Shown here: in pieces, positions 12,327-24,354 of the stretch
How positions within the stretch are numbered: the first letter of the stretch is position 1
Layout: the number at the start of each line of letters is the position of its first letter
Assembly (NCBI RefSeq): GCF_000004075.3
Contig: NC_026656.2
Coordinates: 12,338,001-12,402,000, forward strand
Direction of reading: 5' to 3'
Length of the DNA: 64,000 nucleotides
Source of the DNA: Cucumis sativus
Taxonomy: Eukaryota; Streptophyta; Magnoliopsida; Cucurbitales; Cucurbitaceae
The notes under the pieces: model-generated
What the model was told of the DNA's origin: nothing
The model's database searches: none
Seen by the model: only the letters and a program-made list of their open reading frames with translations
Position numbers and translations under genes: made by a program

Positions 12327-13339
12327 TTGAGAATATCACCTTCAGAAATACTACACTTAAATTAAGAAACATAGATTAAAGGAATCTGTAAAGGATGAAG
12401 AGAGGAGTGAAGCAACCTAACTTCAAAGACACGTTCTAAACAGGATTGTTACTTCACGCATACAGAAAACACTCAAAGACTCAATAGAAATAAATCTTTA
12501 TATGGGATACCAAAATCATTAAAATACGCAATAAAAAAAATTAAATCTTAAAACTTTACAAAGAAAACATATAGATCATTCACAAGTCCTTAAACCAAAG
12601 TAATACCATTCTATAAGTGTACAACTCACTCGTTTTCTCTTTAATCTTAACTCTTGGTGTCATGTAAACCACTACTGAAACTTTACCCATGATGATGATT
12701 ACCAAAATCATAACTTTTAAATATAATAACTATGCGTATACACGTATGCATGAGGTCTCATGATTTGACACAAGAGAATAACAAATATCAAATGCGTTTC
12801 AAGTTTAAAACAATTACAAATAACATTTTATATACTTCACATCTGGAAGCTCGAACACAAAATTCAACATACTCACTAACAACACATCACAAACACACAT
12901 AACCCTAGACAAATTACAGCAAACAAATCCCAACAACCCGGCACTTAAGGCAAATTGGTAGTTAAGTTACTTTATTGACTAGTTTGACACAACTTAAGGC
13001 AAAGTACAAAGTTTAAGATCTCACATTTCATTTTTCATTCTTTTTTTCTCAAAGCTTCAGCTCATAGCCATGACATCTCCTTTGGCCTTGATTTCCTAAT
13101 TCGAACGAACAAAAATCAATCAAAAATCAACCAAATGCTTCATTGAGGCATTTCATCAAACACATTGTAAGCTACCAAAATGTTTCATCACCAACCTACA
13201 CAAATTCTTGAAAACAAAGAAAATAATTTTAAAGATTGTAGCCATGACATCTCTTTTGGAAATGAGGATAAGATCTTACCGGCGAAACAATCCAATGAAA
13301 TTGGGATAAACTGAAATCAAGAAACAATCCAATGGAGAA

Positions 13340-13680
13340 AATGAAGAACTTCATAGAGAGAGAGAGCGAGAAAGAGATAAGGAAGAGAAGCTTACCAGCG
13401 GAGCGGTGGCGGTTTTGCTTCGCGAACAGAGAGAAGGGGAAGGATGGGGCGGCTGGGCTGCGACGGAAAGAAAGACGGAAGGGAACGGCGGAAGGAAAAG
13501 AGAAAAGAGAAGGAAAGGAGAAGGAGACGGTGGAGTTGTCGCGGCGTACGAGAGGAAGGAGAAGAGGCGCGGCGGTTGCGGTTGGGGAGAAGGGGAAGGA
13601 CGCACGGGGAGGAAGAAGGAAATAGGGAAAAGAAAGAAAAAGGAAAAAGAAAAGAAAAGGAAAAAAGAAAAAAAATTTAA
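13340..13680 (-). other. Pyrimidine-rich leader-like block in the CACTA element
   Basis: The plus strand is almost pure purine with scattered GC-rich words. On the minus strand this is a long CT-rich leader ending at a good splice donor (CCGCTG|GTAAGC, near 13395). A second donor-like CCGGTAAG is near 13280. It may be the untranslated first exon of a transcript from within the element that reads toward the captured BRX1. Overlapping open frames on both strands are low-complexity and are not called. Confidence 0.35.
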
Positions 13681-13689
13681 CCCTAACAT

Positions 13690-13835
13690 TCTATGACAGT
13701 TAATAACTGTCACGAAAAGTGTTTTCCGAAAAATTCCGTCTTTTTCCGCCAAAAACGCGAAATTTTATATTTCGTGACAGTTTTTTTTTCTTCCATTCAT
13801 TTTTTGAGATATATAACTGTCATTGTAGGGTAGTT
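13690..13835. repeat. CACTA right subterminal repeats
   Basis: The same GACAGTT/AACTGTC word family as at the left end recurs, including GACAGTTAATAACTGTC at about 13695, TCGTGACAGTTTTT at about 13771 and AACTGTCATTG at about 13815. The shared word set ties the two ends to one element. Confidence 0.7.
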
Positions 13836-13849
13836 TTCTTCTAGTGGGA

Positions 13850-13967
13850 GATGCCTTTTATAGAAATTCGATCCACTATGCCAACAATGTCAAAGACCAC
13901 GTCAATGTTTAGCAGAAATTCGATCCACTATGCCAACAATGCCAAAGACCACGTCAATGTTTAGCAA
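13850..13967 (+). pseudogene. Continuation of the MULE transposase relic after the CACTA insertion
   Basis: Directly after the GGA duplication the plus strand reads GDAFYRNSIHYANNVKDHV in the frame left open at 9975. This restores the expected MULE segment between the acidic linker and the DNA-binding region. It hits a stop at about 13911 and then a tandem duplicate of the same codons. The match in frame across the insertion supports a single older gene split by the CACTA. Confidence 0.65.
13862..13965 (+). repeat. 52-bp tandem duplication in the MULE relic
   Basis: Two adjacent 52-base copies (13862-13913 and 13914-13965), each starting AGAAATTCGATCC and ending CAATGTTTAGC, differ at one base (T versus C). 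The duplication is recent compared with the surrounding decay. Confidence 0.9.
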
Positions 13968-16819
13968 CGGACTAAAGCTCGTTTTGTTAAACATTTTCAT
14001 TTGCTCACTAGTTAGGTATTTTCTTAATCACGGTATGAATTTGGCACAAAATAGTAACAATAAAATAATTATCCTCATATATAGTTATCTTAGCTAACTA
14101 TAAGCAGAGAAAACTAGATTGTTAAGTTAGTTAATGAATCCTAGATGTTAATCAACCAATCAACTATACACAAACGATGTGAATGAAAGCTAAACAATAG
14201 GTGAATGTGGGCGTTTGGTCCATTAGCAAAGTTAATTTTATTGTCCCACGTTAATAGATTAGGAAGATGTGAGTGGACATAAATATAACCTAAATAATGA
14301 AAGAGGAATACAATTGAGTTAACAGTACTAACATATATAACTTTGTCACCACACGTGTGTTGTTGTTTTAAGCTGTGTTAACCTTGGACAGCAATTGTAC
14401 TACTTACACATTTTGCGTGTCAAAGTTTTTTTTAAAAAGAAAATTTGTACAATTCAAAATACATATATAATTATGTTGTATATGTTTTGTAGTAGTCCAA
14501 CAATGCTACACAACAAGATCACCAACCGAGACAACGCATAAGTAAAGCCTTTAAGGTTTCCATCAATCTTGCAAAATTACCCAAATTTATACTTAAAAAA
14601 TAGAAGAGATATCATAAATTACACCAACTTACAAAAAAAAGTTAACCCCGTAGGAAAAGACAAATTTAATATAATATTTGACAACATATAATATATATTT
14701 TAATTAGTTGAATCATATTCAAGTTGATTTTTCTTTTACGAAAAAACGAACAAAACTCAACTGACATATGTTTGAATCTTTTCAATCATCCTAAGAAATT
14801 AGACTTTCTTGAATCCAGGGTTAAATGTTTATTACTACCAAAACTATGGGAATTTAACTAGGGGAAGGTGTTTATAGATGTGTAAAGAGATCCCAAAGGA
14901 AGTGTAGGTTAGAAATTGATTCATAGTATTTACATCTCTTGAAAATGAAAAGTAAGTAACAATAAAATATTTAATATTTCAATGAATATATGTAATGTTT
15001 TAATAATAACAATAGGAAGAATATATATAATGTAGTATATTATATATAGTTTATGAATAGGGAGAAGTATACTTGAAATAACCTAATGAATTTAGAATTT
15101 GAGAGGTCAACTAGTTAATAATGTAAATCCAAAAAAAGTATGGTGTACCTTAGCTGAGTTGAACTTGGGAAATATATATACATATATGTAATGTATTTCT
15201 GTTGCTTCAAGATATCACTCTCTTTATGTATTTCTTTTGCTTTATTCCATCATTTTCAACACCATACCTTTATTTATTGGTTTTTGCGGTCGTTTTCTTA
15301 ATTGTTTGAAGTTTAATCTCTCATTCTATAATTGTGGTATTAAAAAAGAATGTCTAAAAATTAAAACAATTTTGATCAAATTCGTAAACTTGATAGCTAT
15401 TTGAGTTTAGAAATGAAGTCTACTTTTCTTTTTTTCGGTTATTAACATCGTTTTCATCTTCTTCTTTTTTATGTTAAAAGAAAGTTAGAATTTTAGTTGA
15501 ATTCTGAAAACATCCCAAGTTTTTAAAAAGTTATTATTTTTCTTTCAGTGGGTTCAAAACTTGACTTAATTTTTAAAAAGAAAATTCAAAAATTAACAAA
15601 AACAAAAAATTTAGAAGTGATTATTTTGACGAGATTTAGTTCTTAGTTTTTAATTATAAAAAATTAAATTTATAAATATCAATTCCACTTTTAGATTTTC
15701 TTTTGTTTATTTTACTATTTGAATCGTATGATATTTGACTAAAAATTCAAACATAAAAAACTATATATCATAAGAAAATCGAAAAAAAAGAAAACTAAAT
15801 TTTAAATTTTAACATAAATTAAAACTAAACAACAAATTAAATGTTATCAATGACATAGTAGCTTAATGTTATCAAACGATCCCGAAGCAAGACCATATCC
15901 ATATTGTTTATGCAATTCCCTATGTTTTGATCAGACCAAAATTTTAATGTTACAAATCAAGACCATATTTAATATTAATCGGAAGGAGGAAACTTGTTTT
16001 CTTTGCAATCCTATGCATTTCTTTGCAATCCTATGTATAAGTTCTTCAAAACTAGCTTAAAAAATTGTTCTCAAGCCATAATTTGGTAGCACGCATTTCA
16101 AAGTTAAATTATAACAAATATCTTTATTGAAGTTTTAAACATCATATCATATACTTTTAAAACTTACCATGCAAGGTTACCACTTAACTTTTATAAAAGA
16201 AAACAAAATTAATCCGTTTTTTTAAATATATATTAACGTCACAAAACTAACACATGGAGTCCGAACAATTTTGAATTCCAAAATATAAACTGAAAATTGA
16301 AACTCTTGAAGATTTTTAAAACTTTTGTCTAAGTCAAGGGAGTGATTGTTGAGAAAAACAGTAAAAACTAAAAAACAAAATCTCACACATTAAACTTAGC
16401 TTAAAGTGTATCTAAATATGAAATTTTTGAAATGAGAGATATAAACTCCTTTTATATGGTTCAAGTTCATCCCCATTCTTCAATCTAAGTGATGTAGGAC
16501 AAATTGTACTTTTAAAATTTTGCCAAAAACCCAATGGAGTAATATTATTCAATATCTTTTGAAAGGCCAATTGAATACCCTAAATTTTTTCTTTACCAAA
16601 TAAGCAAAGTGCAACTGTATTTCTTATAATTTAGCCTACATATATATATATATATATATAAGGAAACTTTTATTCCTTGCAACCCAACGAAGAGGAGTAA
16701 GAAAAATCCCCTCACATGGGTACACATGGGGATTTAACCTCTAAACCAAGCTACACAAAGTTATATATAATATGTGCGTATATATATATGTTATGAAATT
16801 AATATACTGGAATAATAAT
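13968..16819. other. Intergenic, no gene seen; (TA)n tract at 16641-16660
   Basis: AT-rich sequence without a supportable reading frame or recognised transposon. A perfect TA dinucleotide tract lies at 16641-16660, about 160 bases before the pectinesterase start, in the likely promoter region. Confidence 0.5.
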
Positions 16820-19466
16820 ATGGCCATGGGTCCTGGAGATATGACAACAGCAAGGCTAATAAGAGTGGATGGATCAGGAAATGGAGACTTCAAAAAAATT
16901 CAACAAGCAATTGATTCTGTTCCTTCTCAAAACAATGAACTCGTTTTCATTTGGGTTAAGCCTGGAACTTACAGGTAATTATTAATTGTTCCTTCATTTT
17001 CTTATTTTCATTTTGGTCACTCTTCTTCTTCTTCTTCTTCTTCTTTTCTCTCAATTTCTTTGATCGGGTGCTTGTAACACGATTATATGATTTGAACTCT
17101 TTAAGATTAGATCGAAGGAGAGAATTAGTTGAAATAAAGCATAGTTCAACCGGCATATTTAAACTTGTTATATGAGTTTAAGGTTAAGAAAATTGAGTTT
17201 TTAGTTTTCAAACTTGTGGTTGTTTTAACTTTTGAAGTTTTGAATTTGTTAACATTCTTCGTTCTTTATGTTTTAGGGTTCATTTTTTTATTATGGTCAA
17301 CTTTTTTGTTATATTTATTGTTGTGTTGCGGTTGTGTCATGTTCGCATGGCCTCTTTCTGTTCATTTCTTTAAGTTTATATATACATGAAAAAAAAAAAA
17401 AGCAGAGAGAAGGAGAAGATAACAAAAGAAAAGAAATAGATGCGAGGATGAAGAAGGATCATAGAATTTTAAATAGTTCTATATTAGAAAAATATTGTGA
17501 TTGAATAGGGTTTGATAGATTCTAAAATTTGGTTAAATTTTATATCGTTAGAAAGAATTTTATTTTTAAAAATTATATGGATAATTTTAATTAAAAACAA
17601 TGACAACATATATACTTTTGTTTATGTGGTGTGTTGATAACAAATATTGAGTAGAGAGAAAATAGTGGTACCTGAGGACAAGCCCTACATAACAATAAGC
17701 GGCAGTAAGGCCTCCGATACAAAAATCACATGGAACCAAGGAAGAGATTTACTTGAATCTCCGGTTGTATCTATCTTTGCTTCTGATTTTGTCGGTCGTT
17801 TTCTGACAATCGAAAACACATTTGGCACAACTGGCATTGCGGTGGCATTAAGGGTTTCCGCCGATAGAGCAGCCTTTTACGGCTGTCGGATCATCTCCTT
17901 TCAAGACACCCTTTTGGACGACACTGGAAGACATTACTTCAATAATTGTTACATAGAAGGAGCCACCGATTTCATTTGCGGGAATGCCGCTTCTCTATAC
18001 GAGGTTTTTTTTTCCATCTCTTGATATATTCATTACATACTAGCTAGTTAAGTTATATTTAAGGAGTATATATGGAAGGTTTCTTATATGTGGATTGTAC
18101 TATAGAAGTGTCATTTGCATTCGACGTCGGATAGAGGTGGGGCGATGACGGCGCAGCATCGAAACACGGGGGAGGAAAACACAGGGTTCGTGTTCTTGGG
18201 AGGAAAAATAACAGGAAGTGGATCCATGTTTCTTGGACGGCCATGGGGGGATTTCTCTAAAGTTGTGTTTGGGTACACTTACATGTCCAATGTTGTTGAA
18301 CCTGAGGGTTGGAATGATTGGGGAGATCCAACCAAGCAAAGGTAACATTATTATTTCTTTATAAGCTGTGATTTATAGCATATTTAAAATTACTTTTGTT
18401 ATTTCTTTTTAAATCATTATAAAACATGTTTGTAATCCTTCAAGCTAATTTTAATTTTGTATAGATCAAAGTTGCATTTATGAAGTGTAAATTTCAAAAA
18501 TTATTTTAAAAGAAAAGTGATTATGATGATTTTAAAATCACTACTCTTTCACTTAGTTCATTTGAATGGTTTTTGAAAATTTTAATTTAGTCTTAGTTAC
18601 TTCGATATATAAGAATTTCCACAAAAACAAGGTGAAAAATGGTTTAAAAAATATATTTTTTATTTTCAATTTCAATGTTATCGTGTGAAAAGTTTTCATA
18701 ATTTAGAAATATATATTACAAAGTCACAGTAAAGAAACTCTAATATACTATATGAAAAATTATTAAATTAAGAATCTCTACTATATACTAAATGAATTAA
18801 GTGAAAAATTATTAAATTTAAGAATTTAACTGATGTCTTAGGTGTTAACTTTTAGTTTATATAATTTTTAAAAGTTTTAATTTAGTCTTTGTTATTTGAA
18901 TTTCCTTTCTGTAGTTTTACAAGTTAAAATAATTGCAAATATATATATACATATATATGAATAAAAAATTAAAAGAAAAACTACAAAAAAATCTCTCTGA
19001 AACGACGAAAAGAAACTTCGAAATAATTTCTTTCTCGCAAATTTATAACATTCCAACGCATAAATAAATTTTCTAGTTCAGATGATGTGAAAGCAAAACC
19101 ACGTATAGGGTTCTTTTATATAATGCTCGATTTGCTGGTCACTTTATTTTTTATATATATTTAAATGCAGGTTTGCTGTTTGTTTGTTGTTATATTTTAC
19201 CAAAAACTCTACAAATATAATTAAGATTGGTAAAACTAAATGTAATTTATAAATTGAGATTTTTGTGAAATCATGCACATGTATACAGAACGGTGTTGTA
19301 TGGAGAATACAAATGTTATGGGCTCGGAGCAAACAGAGATAAAAGAGTGGTATGGTCACGTAGTTTGTCGACGGATGAGGCTTCAAAACTTTTCACCAAA
19401 GACATCATTGGTGGTCGAGCTTGGCTTCGACCTGCACCATCTCATTTCAAAGGGGGCTTTCCCTAG
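16820..19466 (+). CDS. Pectinesterase (PME11-like, no signal peptide)
   Basis: Carbohydrate esterase family 8 enzyme that removes methyl groups from cell-wall homogalacturonan. Four exons: 16820-16974, 17655-18003, 18106-18341 and 19289-19466, giving 305 residues with all phases consistent. Signature blocks appear in order: WVKPGTYREK (about 46-54), IAVALRVSADRAAF (113-126), SFQDTLLDD (133-141), GATDFICGNA (154-163) and FLGRPWGDFS (210-219). The catalytic pair Asp136 and Asp157, the Arg213 of LGRPW and the Gln of QDTL are kept. The Gln that begins the usual QAVAL block is Ile113, and DFIFG is DFICG. There is no PMEI pro-domain and no signal peptide; the start is MAMGPGDM. An in-frame ATG at 16772 would add 16 residues that do not look like a better leader. 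The C-terminus ends RPAPSHFKGGFP. Overall layout is closest to the Arabidopsis PME11 type. Confidence 0.9.
17021..17044 (+). repeat. (TTC)8 microsatellite in pectinesterase intron 1
   Basis: Eight consecutive TTC units lie within the first intron (16975-17654). No function is inferred. Confidence 0.9.
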
Positions 19467-20280
19467 CTAGCACTAGCTCCATCATCACTTGCCACAACCA
19501 ATATTTTCTTAGTTACATTTTGATTCTTTGGTTGTAATTTCATGCTATCAGCTCTCTAATTTCTTTTAGCTAATTTTATATCTCTTGTTTTCACGGTATT
19601 ACATTTTCATTGTTAAGTCAACATTCCCATTATATTTTTAAAAATTCATGAAGTTATAAATAAATAAGAATAATTTTATGTTACTAATCAATACGAAGGG
19701 TAAGAAATAAGAATAAATAGATGTTAGTACATATACATCCACACACATACACACGTACATACATACACTTGCATTTCATTATATACTCTTACATATTTAA
19801 GACAATACGTCTACTTCATAAGAAACCATAATTTGTTCACAGATACACTGAAGATAGGGAAGAAGTTCGTTTCGACGTCAGAACATTTAAATGTCTTCAA
19901 TATACATAATATACTCTTAACAAATTTTGTATATAACCATAAACCTTACTTATCGAAACTCTTCGCCGAAATAGGGGTGAAACGTGTCTGCTTTAGCCAT
20001 TCATCGAAAATAGTATGCTCTACCCAGTAGATTTGCACAGAAAATGGAAGAATGTGAAAAATGCACGTGGTAAAAAACACTAGTATTAAATAATATTGCT
20101 AATTTAATCAATGAATATACTAATGATTGTTCGTTGGCATTTAATTAAGTAGTTATTTAATTCAAAATTAGTAAATCATATGTATATATTTAAGTTTTAG
20201 ATATTAATAATTATCTCACATATTCAAATCATTTCATTAATTATTACATATATTTAATTTTCATATATTCAATATTGATC
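19467..20280. other. Pectinesterase 3' flank and intergenic, no gene seen
   Basis: The 3' untranslated region of the pectinesterase and AT-rich DNA. It includes ACATACAC-type short repeats around 19725-19770. No coding or RNA feature is supported. Confidence 0.4.
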
Positions 20281-20850
20281 ATATGGTTGGAATTTATGTC
20301 TTAAGACTCGTAGTTTGTAATCATATTCTATTCAATAAAGTCGTTATTGATACAATAATCTTAAAATCAATAAACTAAGATCTTGAGGCTAATTTTGAGT
20401 AGTTCGAGTATATAGCCTAATTGGTCTATAGTAGTATACGAATAAGGTTGGATGCCTTATTCTAGGAACACTATGCATGTGACTTGCTTTGTAGTTAGTA
20501 CAAACGATGTGATCCTGAATCGTTCATGTAGAGACATAAAAGTGTGGGCATCCAATGTAAGAGTTTACATAAAACTGAAATCATGAAATAATCACTTTTA
20601 AGTTGTAGCATCATTGACTTTAATTAATAAAATAAACTATTTCATTTAAAGATATCCTACATAACTTAATTTTAATCGTGAGCTAACTATGAACTCATCT
20701 TCACATGAGATTATTTTTACATCTACATAGGTGATGACAACTCATTAGTGCTGACTCAATAAGCCTTCCATTTTAGGGGTAAGACCGAGTGGATAGCTGG
20801 AGACATATGGTGCATGACAGAATTCATTTCTACCTACTTTAGGGTTAGTA
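20281..20850. mobile_element. Possible retrotransposon-derived relic
   Basis: This is less AT-rich than its surroundings, with no open frame. Phrases such as GATCCTGAATCGTTCATGTA and AGTGCTGACTCAATAAGCC resemble non-coding segments I associate with dispersed plant LTR elements. No boundaries, terminal repeats or coding domains were seen, so both class and orientation are open. Confidence 0.3.
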
Positions 20851-20860
20851 GATAATAGAA

Positions 20861-21120
20861 TTGTAATCGGATTGAAAGACATTTTCAACCCAACCCATCT
20901 TTTCGGGTTATATAGATTGGCAACCCAAATAACCTGAATTTAGTTTTCAACCCAACCTGTAAATATATGAGTTGAGTTAAATTTTGTTTTTCTCCGTTTA
21001 GGATTTAGGGAAACAGAGGTGGACAATGCGATTTTGAGGAAAAGACCAAAGAGAGAGAAGACCGACCGTCGAAAACGGAGATGGACGACGCGATTGTGAG
21101 GGAGACGACCAAAGACTGAA
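20861..21120. mobile_element. hAT/MITE-like fragment with CAACCCAACC words
   Basis: Repeated TTCAACCCAACC words (about 20885 and 20948) alternate with GGGTTATATAG and AACCTGAATTT. They are followed by two near-copies of a GTGGACAATGCGATT / ATGGACGACGCGATT phrase at about 21022 and 21080. CAACCCAACC-rich ends are typical of small plant hAT-type elements. The element's ends were not resolved. Confidence 0.3.
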
Positions 21121-21573
21121 ATAGATGAAATCTCGATTTAAAATAAATCAAAGGTTTGAGTATTACTTTGTTCGTTTGCACATTTAACTTTCGTTTATCT
21201 TAATCTCTATACTTTTAAAATATTTGTTTCGGTATTTATACAGTTCATTTAGTTATTGTATTTTTAAAATACTCATTTTAATTTTTATAATTTTAGTTAC
21301 ACTAAAAAAAGTAACCGTAAAATTGAAAATAGCATGGACAAAAATGAATATTATAAAAACATTTTAAAAATATATAGACTAAAGTGAAAAAAATAAATAA
21401 ATAAAAACCAAAAAATTACAACCACCAAATAGGATTTAAATAATATAATAATTTCCATCTCAGAATATTCGGTGAAACCACCACTTACCGCCGGGGGAGC
21501 TCCAAAATCCAAACCGTCAGATTCTTCGTCGTCGCCGGTGGAATCTGCCACACTTCTTCAATTCAACTCGAAA

Positions 21574-24354
21574 ATGGAGGAGCAAAGCAAGATTCTGATC
21601 ATCGGAGCAACAGGTTATCTAGGGTTCCATTTGGCTCAAGCCAGCTGCAATTATTCTCACCCTACATTTGCTCTCATCAGAAATTCTACTTTCTCTTCAC
21701 CTCACAAACTAGACAAGCTCCGAGCTCTCTCCGATGCTGGAGTTAAATTCATTGAGGTTTCTCTCCTCCTCCTCCTCCTCCTCCTCCTCTCATTATTGTT
21801 CTTCAGTTGTTTGTTGCTGGAGATGCAGATTTTGAATCATTTTAACTATTTAGGGTTCTCTGGACGACGAAGCTAGCCTTGTGGAAGCTGTTAATCAAGT
21901 GGATGTAGTCATCTGTGCTGTTTCCTCTAAACAGGTGTTGGAACAGAAGCCTCTGATTCGAATTATCAAACAATCTGGTCCCATTAAGGTATTAAATAAT
22001 ACATATAATCAGAGTGCGGTCAGATTGAATTATTTTATTAAATTTGGCTTAAAATTATTTAACCAAGGTCCAACATTACTAATTGATTCAGATTTAATGG
22101 GAATCTTAATTATTCAGTATATAAGAGACTTAGGTCATGGTCCCCTTATAAAGACAATGTTCCAAAAACTCTTTCTTGTATCAGAAAGATCCCACTGAGG
22201 ACACGGTTCAAAGTTATTCAGGGTTTTGTTTGAGGAAGAAGACAATAGTCTATAAAATTTTATACATGTCAATTACTTGGAGATAGAATCTAGTATGTAA
22301 CTTACAATTTGACATGATCTTATGTTAATCTATTATATGGATTTAAAGTATTTATTCTAACAAAGAAAATATTTGTTGATAGAATTTAGTTCCAAGACAT
22401 TTCTGCTAGATTCTATTGAAGATTTAAAATCACAACGGCCATACGGTATTGAATTAGTACTCTTAAGAAATTTTTTTGCCTTAATCTGTTTGTTGAGGTT
22501 TTAGATTAGGTCAGGTTTACAACCTTATAATAATATGAAAAGTGAATCTCGTTTGATTGTGTTTGATGGTATTTGTCGGTGTTCCGTAATCGTAATGAGT
22601 TTGATTGAGCTGCGGATGATAGTCAACCCAATTGCAATTAAAAATTACATGAGCATATCGTTTCCATCCTCGATTGATACTTTTTAAGATAGTTTTGTCT
22701 TCCTCTTTTCCTGATGCAAAATTAAGCACCCTTTCTTTCATTATAGCTCATCTTCCCTAGTAAATAATTGGCATGCAGTCCATTTTTTAATCAATGTCTA
22801 TTAGTGTTTTGGATTTTTCCCTTCTAACATTTATCAATTAAATGTTTCTTTTTTTTTTTTCTAAAAAAAAACGTTACCATTATTGATTGATTTGAAACGG
22901 CCATGGTAACGGTACATTTGCAAAGTATTCAGGTAAACATGATCCAAGTACATTTGCAATTGAGAGGCTAGTTACAATTACACACATTTCATTGTAGATT
23001 GATTTTGATGTATTTGTATGTAAGATCACATCCCTAAGGTAATGGAATCTGCAATTCACGATCTTACACGTTGGAATTTGAATGATATTTGTTTGATATC
23101 ACAAAGATTGATGTTGTTTGTTTGGTTATGCTGCTGCAGAGGTTTATTCCATCAGAATTTGGACTTGATCCTGACAAGGTTCAAATCTTAAACATGGATT
23201 ATGACTTTTATTCCCGCAAAGCCGAAATTCGTCGGCTAGTTGAAGCTGAAGGCATTCCATATACCATAGTTTCTTGCAATTTTTTTACAAGTTATTTACT
23301 TCCTTCCCTTGTTCAACCAGGCATGAAAAGCCCTCCAAGGGATAAGGTGACAATATTTGGTGATGGAAATACCAAAGGTTTGTCTACAAGAAAACTCACT
23401 ATTACACATTGATTTCTTTTGGATATTAGTAAGTATATAATCCTAAGTTTTTCGGTTAGTTGTGACTTTGTGATCACACTGCAGGTGTATTTGTGAAGGT
23501 CGATGATGTTGCTGCCTTTACAATTAGTGCAGTGGATGATCCACGCACATTGAACAAGGTAGTTCATCTAAGGCCTGAAGGAAATGTTTATTCCTTGAAT
23601 GAATTGGTTGAGATTTGGGAGAGTAAAATTGGGAAGAAGCTTGAGAAGAATTATGTATCAGAAGAGGAGCTGCTAAAGAAAATTGAAGGTACCAAATTTC
23701 ATTTAGAAATGAACCTTGAGCTGTGTGAAACTTTGTTTACCAACCTAAACTTTTGTTCTATGCAATAATCACGAATGATATTGGAATGAATATAAGTTTC
23801 TTAGCCTCAGCTGACCGTAATTTAATCATAAATGCTGTGATTCAATAATGAAACAATCCAGGTCTTCTTCCGCCTAATTCCGACAAGCAAGCTCAACCTT
23901 CCAGGGTGTTTTTCTTTTATTTCATCTTACCGAAAGCTTGCTAAACCATTTAACTCTAGGCTATATAAACCAATTGGATGGACCAAATATCCATTACAAA
24001 TTCTTCAACGCCAGATATAAGTGTCAGTAGGTAATAGATAAAGCTGATATGGGTTCTTTGGGTACTCATTTTCTTCTTTGGTAGAATTTGAATTAGCAAT
24101 GATTTGGGTATTTGCATTATTGTATAGCTGCCTTATGATGTTCCAACTCCCACTTATTGTTGTTTTGATTCTTTGTTGTGATTGCAGAGACTCCTTACCC
24201 TGAGAACATGGAGTTCATCTTCGTATATTCTGCATTTATAAAGGGAGATCAAATATATTTCGATATGGAGGCATCAAATGGAGTTGATGGTTCAAAATTA
24301 TATCCACAACTCAAGCACACAACGATTAGTGAGTTCTTGGACACCCTTTTGTAA
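21574..24354 (+). CDS. NmrA/isoflavone-reductase-like NADPH reductase, copy 1 (eugenol synthase-like)
   Basis: A member of the plant PIP family (isoflavone reductase, phenylcoumaran benzylic ether reductase and (iso)eugenol synthase), cytosolic NADPH-dependent reductases of phenylpropanoid metabolism. Exons 21574-21756, 21854-21988, 23140-23377, 23485-23688 and 24188-24354 give 308 residues. The Rossmann motif GATGYLG is at residues 11-17. RFIPSEFG begins exon 3, and the catalytic lysine is Lys133 in FYSRKAEIRR. PPRDKVTIFGDGNTK and DDPRTLNKVVHLRP follow. The C-terminal TPYPENMEFIF resembles eugenol-synthase-type members more than copies 2 and 3 do. The substrate cannot be set from sequence alone. 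It is the most diverged of the three tandem copies, and its second intron is 1151 bases. An upstream in-frame ATG at 21472 was not used because the family begins close to the Rossmann strand. Confidence 0.93.
21763..21789 (+). repeat. (CTC)n microsatellite in intron 1 of reductase copy 1
   Basis: About nine CTC units lie just after the exon 1 donor in the 97-base first intron, where length changes could matter to splicing of a very short intron. Confidence 0.85.

Larger units (their letters stand above)
9976..13846. mobile_element. CACTA (CMC/EnSpm) non-autonomous transposon carrying a BRX1 gene fragment
   Basis: The element begins CACTAGTACAAAA (9976) and ends TTTTCTTCTAGTG (13846). The reverse-complemented right end, CACTAGAAGAAAA, mirrors the left end. 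GGA flanks both sides (9973-9975 and 13847-13849), the 3-bp target duplication that CACTA elements make. Both subterminal regions are crowded with direct and inverted copies of a GACAGTTA/TAACTGTC-like word, as expected of transposase-binding repeats. No TNPD- or TNPA-like protein is visible in its 3871 bases, so it would need helper functions. It carries a BRX1 fragment on the minus strand (10991-12326) and a pyrimidine-rich leader-like block (minus strand, 13340-13680). Confidence 0.88.

Noticed and set aside
13332..13752. Four overlapping open frames on both strands
   Set aside because: They arise from a purine/pyrimidine-biased low-complexity tract. The peptides are Arg/Lys/Glu or Ser/Phe/Pro runs with no domain.
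19273..19470. Open frame ending at 19470
   Set aside because: Wrong frame. The pectinesterase exon 4 frame fixed by splice phase ends at the TAG at 19464-19466.
21472..21573. Upstream in-frame ATG of reductase copy 1
   Set aside because: The extra 34 residues are Ser/Pro-rich and absent from the family, which starts just before the Rossmann motif.
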